48,457 nt of DNA from Pseudomonadota bacterium (GTDB lineage Bacteria; Pseudomonadota; Alphaproteobacteria; Acetobacterales; Acetobacteraceae), in NCBI GenBank assembly GCA_021845985.1, contig JAJZES010000040.1:1-48457 (forward strand), in the 5' to 3' direction. Below are positions 43,272-48,457 of this stretch, in pieces. Each line of letters starts with the position of its first letter. Position 1 is the stretch's first letter. The position numbers were made by a program, and so were the translations under genes. The notes beneath the pieces are model-generated. The model was given only the letters and a program-made list of their open reading frames with translations, had not been told where the DNA came from and searched no databases.

Positions 43272-43724
43272 TCAGCCGGCCGTCTTGCCATCGACGATCG
43301 GGGTGGCGCCGTTGCCGGTCTTGGTTATGCGGATGGTCTTGACCCGGCTCTCCGGCTGCGGGCGGGCGAGGTCGATATGCAGCAGCCCGTTGTCGAGCCA
43401 GGCGCCGCGCACCTCGATCCCCTCGGCCAACACGAAGGCGCGCTGGAACTGCCGTGCGGCGATGCCACGATGCAGAAACACCCGCCCCTGACTGTCATCG
43501 GCCTGCCGGCCGCGGATGACCAACTGGTTGTCTTCCTGCGTCAGCTGCAGGTCATCCATGGTGAAGCCGGCCACGGCGAGGGTGATGCGCAGCCCGGTCG
43601 GCCCGGTCTGCTCGATATTATAGGGCGGATAGCCGTCGGCCGATGATTTGGTGGCGCGTTCGAGCATCTGTTCGAGATGATCGAATCCCAAAAACAAAGG
43701 CGAGGTGAACATGCGCGTCGTCAT
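43272..43724 (-). CDS. Hsp20-family small heat-shock protein
   Basis: This 150-aa protein opens FTSPLFLGFDHLEQMLERA, then the alpha-crystallin core YPPYNIEQTGPTGLRITLAVAGFTMDDLQLTQEDNQLVIRGRQ, and HRGIAARQFQRAFVLAEGIEVRGAWLDNGLLHIDLARP. The C-terminal IRI anchor motif is present (KTIRITKTG). It is an ATP-independent holdase. Upstream lies a ROSE-like leader and a candidate sigma32 promoter. DUF1150 follows in the operon. Confidence 0.95.
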   Translation of the reverse strand: MTTRMFTSPLFLGFDHLEQMLERATKSSADGYPPYNIEQTGPTGLRITLAVAGFTMDDLQLTQEDNQLVIRGRQADDSQGRVFLHRGIAARQFQRAFVLAEGIEVRGAWLDNGLLHIDLARPQPESRVKTIRITKTGNGATPIVDGKTAG

Positions 43725-43800
43725 CTTGCCTCCTCATGCGAGCGAAGCCGGACCCGCGATCCGGGTCCGCAGCGCCGGACCCCGTTCACGGCGATCCGAC
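43725..43800 (-). promoter_or_regulatory. ROSE-like RNA thermometer in hsp20 leader
   Basis: On the minus strand the mRNA hairpin 43747-43729 pairs CUUCGCUC with GAGGAGG across a GCAU loop. The Shine-Dalgarno is thus locked, with one unpaired G (43743) opposite it and a UCGCU box, the hallmark of ROSE elements. Upstream there is an 8-bp stem (43749-43769, core GGACCCG/CGGGTCC) and a weaker one near 43775-43797. This matches the ROSE pattern of two or more leading hairpins plus a bulged G at the ribosome-binding site. Confidence 0.75.
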
Positions 43801-43806
43801 ACAGTT

Positions 43807-43836
43807 GATTTTGGCAGCCTGCGACGTGCTTGCAAG
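43807..43836 (-). promoter_or_regulatory. Candidate sigma32 promoter of hsp20
   Basis: CTTGCAAG (43836-43829) resembles the -35 of heat-shock promoters (CTTGAA), and CCAAAATC (43814-43807) could serve as -10. Distance and order fit, but the -10 deviates from the consensus. Confidence 0.4.
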
Positions 43837-43875
43837 GGGTGACAAGCCGTTGATCGGCCACGGCAGGGCGGCTAC

Positions 43876-44436
43876 ATGATGGGAATGTCCAGTGCCCTGC
43901 TGGCGCCGCGGGAGGCGCCGGATTCGTCCCTGTTGTCGATTCTGATCGCGCCGCATGCGCAGTTGCGGGCGCGCGCCCGCCCGGTGCGCGAGGGCGATGG
44001 CGAGACCGTGCGGGCGCTGCTGCCGCGGCTGTTCGCCACCATGTACCAGGCGCCCGGCATCGGCCTCGCCGCGCCGCAGGTCAGTGTCGGCCTGCGCGTC
44101 GCCGTGGTCGATCTGCAGCTCGACGACACTGCGCCGATCGCCCTGGTCAACCCCGAAATCGTCGCGCTCAGCGACGAGCTGGCGACGCGCGAGGAGGGGT
44201 GTCTGTCGCTGCCCGGCCAGTATGCCGACGTGACCCGGCCGAACCGGGTGCGGGTGCGCTACCTCGATGCCGCCGGGGTGCGGCGCGAGATCGAGGCGGA
44301 GGGACTGTTCGCCGCCTGCCTGCAGCACGAAATCGACCATCTCGACGGGGTGCTGTTCGTCGATCATCTGTCGGCGCTGAAACGCAACATGATCCTGCGC
44401 CGGCTGGCGAAGGAACAGCGCCAGAAGCCGAAATAG
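43876..44436 (+). CDS. def: Peptide deformylase
   Basis: This 186-aa metalloenzyme has the three motifs GIGLAAPQV (61-69), EEGCLSLPG with metal ligand C109, and QHEIDHLDG with H151, E152 and H155. It removes the formyl group from nascent proteins. The ATG at 43876 opens it; a second ATG three codons later (43885) is equally possible. The fmt gene follows 4 nt later, the conserved def-fmt pair. Confidence 0.95.
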   Translation: MMGMSSALLAPREAPDSSLLSILIAPHAQLRARARPVREGDGETVRALLPRLFATMYQAPGIGLAAPQVSVGLRVAVVDLQLDDTAPIALVNPEIVALSDELATREEGCLSLPGQYADVTRPNRVRVRYLDAAGVRREIEAEGLFAACLQHEIDHLDGVLFVDHLSALKRNMILRRLAKEQRQKPK

Positions 44437-44440
44437 CCCG

Positions 44441-45346
44441 ATGCGCCTCGCCTTCATGGGCAGCCCGCAATTCGCCGTGCCGGCGCTGCGGGCGCTGCAC
44501 GCGGCGGGGCATGTGATCGAAGCGGTCTATTGTCAGCCGCCGCGTCCGGCCGGGCGGGGTCAGGCGGTGCGGCGCTGCGCGGTGCATGAGGCGGCGCTGG
44601 CGCTGGGGCTGGAGGTGCGCACTCCGGCGGGGCTGCGGCGCGATGCGGCGGCGCAGGCGGCGTTTGCCGCACTTGGGCTGGAGGCGGCGGTGGTCGCCGC
44701 CTACGGGCTGATCCTGCCGCCGGCGATGCTGGCGGCGCCGCGCCGCGGCTGCCTCAACATCCATGCCAGCCTGCTGCCGCGCTGGCGTGGCGCGGCGCCG
44801 ATTCAGGCGGCGATCCTGGCCGGCGACAGCGCCAGCGGCATCACCATCATGCAGATGGAGGCGGGGCTCGACACCGGGCCGATGCTGCTGTCCGCGGCGC
44901 TGCCGATCACCCCGCAGACCACCGCGGCGACGCTGCACGATGCGCTGTCCGAACTCGGTGCGGATCTCGTGCTGCGGGTGCTGGCCGAGTGGCCGCAGGC
45001 GGTGGCGCAGCCGCAGCAGGGGGTCTGCTACGCGCCGAAACTCGCCCGCGGCGATGGCCGGCTCGACTGGCACGATGCCGCCGCGGCGCTCGACCGGCGG
45101 GTGCGGGCGCTCAACCCATGGCCGGGCACCTTCGCCACGCTCGACGGCACGCTGCTGAAAGTGCTGGCGGCGCGGCCGGAGCCGGGGCAGGGTGCGCCCG
45201 GCACAGTGCTCGACGACGCATTGCTGATCGCAACCGGCGCCGGCGCGCTTCGCCTGCTGCGGGTGCAGGCGCCGGGGCGCGCGGCGCTGGCGGCGGACGC
45301 CTTCCTACGCGGGCATCCGCTGCCGATCGGCAGCATTCTGACATGA
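44441..45346 (+). CDS. fmt: Methionyl-tRNA formyltransferase
   Basis: This 301-aa protein opens [18 protein letters not shown]. It has the catalytic region [39 protein letters not shown], with the Asn/His and SLLPRWRG loop, and the C-terminal tRNA-binding domain. It formylates initiator Met-tRNA using 10-formyl-THF. Its start is 4 nt after the def stop, and the ribosome-binding site lies in the end of def. Confidence 0.95.
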   Translation: MRLAFMGSPQFAVPALRALHAAGHVIEAVYCQPPRPAGRGQAVRRCAVHEAALALGLEVRTPAGLRRDAAAQAAFAALGLEAAVVAAYGLILPPAMLAAPRRGCLNIHASLLPRWRGAAPIQAAILAGDSASGITIMQMEAGLDTGPMLLSAALPITPQTTAATLHDALSELGADLVLRVLAEWPQAVAQPQQGVCYAPKLARGDGRLDWHDAAAALDRRVRALNPWPGTFATLDGTLLKVLAARPEPGQGAPGTVLDDALLIATGAGALRLLRVQAPGRAALAADAFLRGHPLPIGSILT

Positions 45347-45376
45347 TCCAGTTTGACCAGATGAGGGGACAGGGCG

Positions 45377-46135
45377 TTGAGCGACGCGGACCCGCCGGCG
45401 ATCACCGTGGTCAACCAAGGCGGCAGTTCGCCGGTGGTGCTGCTGTGCGAGCATGCCTCCAACCATATTCCCGCCCGCTATGGCCGCCTCGGGCTGCCGC
45501 CGGCCGAGCTTGAGCGGCACATCGCCTGGGACATCGGCGCCGCCGAAATGGCCCGCGAGGCGTCGCGGCGGCTCGATGCGGTGCTGGTGCTGGCCGGGTT
45601 TTCGCGGCTGCTGATCGACTGCAACCGGCCGCTGTCGGCGCCGAGCAGCATCCCCGCGCGCAGCGAGGACACCGACATCCCCGGCAATATCGGCATCTCC
45701 CCGGCCGAGCGGGCGGCGCGCGACCGGCAATTCTTCGCCCCGTTCCGCGACGGCGTGGCGGCGCTGCTGGATGCCAGGCTGGCCGCCGGACGGCCGACGC
45801 TGCTGATCGGCATGCACAGCTTCACCCCGGTCTATCACGGGGTGGCGCGGCCGTGGCAGGTCGGCGTGCTGTACGGCCATTCGACCGGGCTGGCGCACGC
45901 CCTGCTCGCCGCGCTGCGCCGTGACACCACGCTGACGGTGGGCGACAACGAGCCGTACCGTGTCACCACGACCGGGGATTTCACCGTGCCCTGGCAGGGC
46001 GAGGCGCGCGGCATCGCGACGGCGCTGTTCGAGGTGCGACAGGACCTGATCGCCGTCGCCGCGGCGGCGCAGGACTGGGGGGCGCGGCTGGCCGCGGTGA
46101 TGGCGGCGGCGGTCGAGCGGCAGCGCCCCGGCTGA
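45377..46135 (+). CDS. N-formylglutamate amidohydrolase family protein
   Basis: This 252-aa protein shows LLCEHASNHIPARYGRLGL, HIAWDIGAAEMAREASRRL, LIDCNRPL, DTDIPGNIGIS and IGMHSFTPVYHGVARPW, the metal-binding and catalytic residues of the FGase family. It should hydrolyse N-formylglutamate or a similar N-formyl/N-acyl amino acid, as in histidine degradation, but no hut genes are near. It starts with TTG at 45377 after GAGGGGACAGGGCG and follows fmt by 30 nt. Confidence 0.9.
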   Translation: MSDADPPAITVVNQGGSSPVVLLCEHASNHIPARYGRLGLPPAELERHIAWDIGAAEMAREASRRLDAVLVLAGFSRLLIDCNRPLSAPSSIPARSEDTDIPGNIGISPAERAARDRQFFAPFRDGVAALLDARLAAGRPTLLIGMHSFTPVYHGVARPWQVGVLYGHSTGLAHALLAALRRDTTLTVGDNEPYRVTTTGDFTVPWQGEARGIATALFEVRQDLIAVAAAAQDWGARLAAVMAAAVERQRPG

Positions 46136-46234
46136 CGCCGCTCCCGGCATCACCATTGCGAAACACCGAGGCGTCCGGCCAATCGCCGCCCTTCGTGATA
46201 AATCCGGGTGCGGCAATGTGTTATAGACGTTCCT

Positions 46235-47443
46235 ATGATGGACGGCACAAAGCTGATTGATCTCCCGCAATATACCAAAGAAGCCGATCGACACGAACGA
46301 TCAGTCTCTCTGGATTATCTGAAAACGTTCATTATCGTTCTGGTCGTCGTGCATCATTCGATCATCGCCTACTCGCTGCACAGCCATTTCAACGTCCATG
46401 CGTATCTGGCGTCGTCGGGTCCGATCGTCGATGCGCGCCGCTGGTTCGGCTTCGACGTGCTGGTCATTCTCAACCACACCTTCTTCATGGCGCTGATGTT
46501 TCTGCTGTCCGGTCTGTTCGTCTGGCGCAGCCTGCAGCGCCACGGCAGCGCCCGCTTCGTGCGGCAACGCCTGATCCGCCTCGGCGTGCCCTATGCCGTC
46601 GGGCTGCTGCTGCTGATGCCGCTGGCCCATTACCCCTCGTTTCGCGAGGGCGGCGGCGCGCCCGGCCTGCCGGCCTATCTGTGGCAGTGTTTCGCCGTCG
46701 GCCCGCGGCCGAACGGGCCGATCTGGTTCCTCGGCGTGCTGCTGATGTTCGACACCACGGCGGCGGTGATGCAGCGCCTGCTGCCGGGCTGGAGCGGCGC
46801 TCCGTCGCGCTGGGTGGCCGGCCGCGCGACACGCCCGGCGGTGGTGTTCGCCGCCCTGCTGGCCGCCTCGCTGGTCGCCTATGTGCCGCTGGCGCTGCGC
46901 TTCGGCCCCGACCGCTGGCTGATGATCGGCACGGTGCCGCTCCAGGCCAACCGGGTGTTGCTCTATGCGCTGTATTTCGCCGCCGGGGTGGTGATCGGGC
47001 GGGGCGGCGACGCGCTGCTGGCGGTGCGCTGCGTGCTGGCGCAGCGCTGGGCGGCCTGGGCCGGGCTGGCGCTGCTCAGCTATGCCGGTTTCTTGGCCTG
47101 GAGCGAGGCGCAGCGGCGCGGGCTGCTGCCGGCCGGGCGGGCGGCGGAGGTGGTCGGCGATGTCGGCTTCGTGCTGGTCTGCGGCGCCACCAGCTTCGCC
47201 CTGCTCGCCGCCTGCATGCGCTGGGCGCGGCGCCATGTCGCGCTGCTCGACGCGCTGACCGCCAATTCCTATGGCATCTTCATGGTCCACTACATCCCGG
47301 TGGTGTGGCTGCAATACGCGCTGCTGGGGCAGGACTGGCCGCCCGGCGTCAAGGCCGCGATCGTCGTCACCGGCGCGCTGACGACAAGCTGGGCGGCGGT
47401 GGCCCTCGCGCGGCGCCTGCCGGCGATTCGCGCCGTGCTGTGA
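46235..47443 (+). CDS. Acyltransferase 3 family membrane protein
   Basis: This 402-aa protein has about ten membrane segments. It opens SVSLDYLKTFIIVLVVVHHSIIAYSLHS, with the VVHH motif of acyltransferase 3 proteins, and has MALMFLLSGLFVWRSLQRHGSARFVRQRLIRLGVPY and ANSYGIFMVHYIPVVWLQYALL. It probably acylates a surface glycan or lipid. The ATG at 46235 opens the conserved part; an in-frame GTG at 46208 is possible. The upstream 100 nt are AT-richer than neighbours and contain TATAGA, but no convincing -35. Confidence 0.87.
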   Translation: MMDGTKLIDLPQYTKEADRHERSVSLDYLKTFIIVLVVVHHSIIAYSLHSHFNVHAYLASSGPIVDARRWFGFDVLVILNHTFFMALMFLLSGLFVWRSLQRHGSARFVRQRLIRLGVPYAVGLLLLMPLAHYPSFREGGGAPGLPAYLWQCFAVGPRPNGPIWFLGVLLMFDTTAAVMQRLLPGWSGAPSRWVAGRATRPAVVFAALLAASLVAYVPLALRFGPDRWLMIGTVPLQANRVLLYALYFAAGVVIGRGGDALLAVRCVLAQRWAAWAGLALLSYAGFLAWSEAQRRGLLPAGRAAEVVGDVGFVLVCGATSFALLAACMRWARRHVALLDALTANSYGIFMVHYIPVVWLQYALLGQDWPPGVKAAIVVTGALTTSWAAVALARRLPAIRAVL

Positions 47444-47551
47444 ACGTCGCCGCCTGCGGCCTCCGCGCACAAGTCGGCGCAACTCGATCCCCACAAGGGG
47501 GTTGCGCCGTCCGCCCCAAAACCTTAGGAACGCGCCACCGACGCGGCTTGT

Positions 47552-47626
47552 GGGCGCGTAGCTCAGCGGGAGAGCACCACCTTGACACGGTGGGGGTCAC
47601 AGGTTCAATCCCTGTCGCGCCCACCA
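47552..47626 (+). tRNA. tRNA-Val (anticodon GAC)
   Basis: The 75-nt cloverleaf has a 7-bp acceptor stem (GGGCGCG/CGCGCCC), D-stem GCTC/GAGC, and anticodon stem CCACC/GGTGG with loop TTGACAC (GAC). The variable loop is 5 nt, the T-stem ACAGG/CCTGT has loop TTCAATC, and a discriminator A and genome-encoded CCA follow. No integrase or attachment repeat adjoins it. Confidence 0.97.
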
Positions 47627-48021
47627 TTGTTTTCAGCCGCTTAACGGTCTCCCCCGGCCAGCCCCATCGTCCCGCCGCCCCGCCAGGCCAACCGCCCCCG
47701 TCATGGTCGGCGAAGGCCGACCATCCACGCCTTCGCGCCGCACCATCCGCGCCCACCGAACTCATGGACGCCCGCCATGACGCGTCAGCGCCAGACCCCC
47801 CACCGTCAAGCGTCTTTACTTTTCCCCTTCCCTTGCGGGAGGGTCGGGGGAGGGGTGATGCGACGACGATTGCACGAAACGAACGAAACCAATTGCGCCG
47901 CAATCTTCTGCAGCCCAGGCAACCCCTCCCCCGACCCGTCCCGCAAGGGGAGGGGAGAAGAAACCCACCAACAGCAAAATCCACTTGCCCAGCCAGCCCC
48001 ATTCATGTTCTTGTTCCGTTC
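47627..48021. other. Gene-free stretch after tRNA-Val
   Basis: Nearly 400 nt without a convincing gene. It holds a long imperfect inverted repeat (47819-47856 with 47922-47960) and otherwise pyrimidine-rich DNA. Six-frame reading gives only short, composition-driven ORFs. Confidence 0.7.
47819..47960. repeat. Imperfect 38-39-nt inverted repeat, G-rich
   Basis: 47819-47856 and 47922-47960 are reverse complements apart from two mismatches and one indel, with 65 nt between them. Each arm has a four-G-run block, on the plus strand at 47837-47855 and on the minus strand at 47923-47942. The arms resemble dispersed intergenic palindromes of high-GC proteobacteria. Confidence 0.75.
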
Positions 48022-48457
48022 GTGACGCCCGTACCCCCACCCGCGGCCGAACGCCTCGCCCGCATCCTCGACGACCTGTGCAAGGCGGTCGCCGCGCGCG
48101 GCCCCGGCGGCTTCCTGCCGATCCCGCTGCTGCTGCTGGTGTGGACACGCATCAGACAGGCCTCCCTGCGCATCGCCCGCCTCGCCGCCCGCGCCGCCGC
48201 CGGCAAACCCCCCATCGTCCGCCGCACCCCGCGCGCCGCGCCACAAAACCCGGCGCCGAGAAAACCCGCTCGCCGCCTGCCCCGGCGCGCCGGCTGGCTG
48301 ATCGGGCCGGTGCCGGCGGCCGGCGGCTACGCCTCGCAACTGCACCATCTGCTGACCCAGCCGGACATGATCGCCCTGCTCGACGCCGCCCCCGGCATCG
48401 ACCGGCTGCTGCGCCCGCTCTGCCGCATGCTCGGGGTCGCACGCCCCAAACTGCCGC
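48022..48457 (+). CDS. Hypothetical protein, C-terminus cut by window edge
   Basis: From a GTG at 48022 the frame stays open to the right edge (about 145 residues). It contains AERLARILDDLCKAVAARG, a hydrophobic segment IPLLLLVWTRI, a basic Pro/Ala/Arg-rich linker, and a well-formed LIGPVPAAGGYASQLHHLLTQPDMIALLDAAPGIDRLLRPLCRMLG. The amphipathic second half looks like a real protein. I recall similar uncharacterised proteins in Acetobacteraceae. No ribosome-binding site is obvious, so the start is uncertain. Confidence 0.65.
   Translation, partial: MTPVPPPAAERLARILDDLCKAVAARGPGGFLPIPLLLLVWTRIRQASLRIARLAARAAAGKPPIVRRTPRAAPQNPAPRKPARRLPRRAGWLIGPVPAAGGYASQLHHLLTQPDMIALLDAAPGIDRLLRPLCRMLGVARPKLP

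Noticed and set aside
46199-46235. Leaderless promoter (TATAGA) for the acyltransferase
   Set aside because: The -10-like box would put transcription at the ATG, but no -35 partner is present.
47552-47626. tRNA-Val as an integration site
   Set aside because: No integrase gene and no direct repeat of the tRNA 3' end is seen downstream within the window.
1-48457. CRISPR array or prophage
   Set aside because: No regularly spaced direct repeats, cas genes or phage structural genes were found.

Overview
The window is a very GC-rich, gene-dense chromosomal segment. The gene families point to an alphaproteobacterium, most likely Acetobacteraceae (Rhodospirillales): an ATP12-type F1 chaperone, a DUF1150-hsp20 pair, a TIGR01459 HAD hydrolase, a large Hint-domain protein with a beta-repeat passenger, and a Val-tRNA(GAC) with encoded CCA. 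This placement rests on family recognition, not on a database search. The ends cut through two genes. No rRNA, prophage or CRISPR array is visible.

Layout. 1-5.8 kb: partial membrane-anchored protein, small ORF, O-acetylhomoserine sulfhydrylase, glycogen-debranching-type glucosidase, dual-specificity phosphatase and a MarR regulator. 6-12.4 kb: VTT membrane protein, omega-aminotransferase, GST, glycosyltransferase, a COG0523 (CobW/ZNG1-type) GTPase and a WD40 protein, with a mazE/mazF-derived pair lodged between the last two; the MazF is internally deleted. 12.4-16 kb (minus): acyl-CoA ligase, MaoC hydratase and acyl-CoA dehydrogenase, apparently one catabolic operon. 16-19.2 kb (plus): pyrE, a DadA-like dehydrogenase and an MBL-fold hydrolase. 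19.2-31.3 kb (minus): a Hint-domain giant, and upstream of it a tightly overlapping seven-gene run (bimodular glycosyltransferase, rarA, RluC/D synthase, AsmA, ATP12, acyP, DedA). The head of this run lies inside a 38-nt-arm inverted repeat.

31.5-39.2 kb: two GGDEF proteins, an aldo/keto reductase, and an accessory block (AlbA_2/HATPase-type protein, higBA toxin-antitoxin with a palindromic operator, decayed IS630). 39.3-47.4 kb: pyrD, HAD hydrolase, lipoprotein, YqgE, peroxiredoxin, DUF1150 and hsp20 preceded by a ROSE-like RNA thermometer, def-fmt, N-formylglutamate amidohydrolase and an acyltransferase. 47.5-48.5 kb: tRNA-Val, a gene-free stretch with a G-rich inverted repeat, and a partial hypothetical gene.

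Most of the region is housekeeping and metabolic. The points deserving a second look are the ROSE-like leader, the hairpin over the head of the glycosyltransferase/rarA operon, the decayed MazF that stays translationally coupled to a WD40 gene, and the accessory block at 34-37.4 kb.
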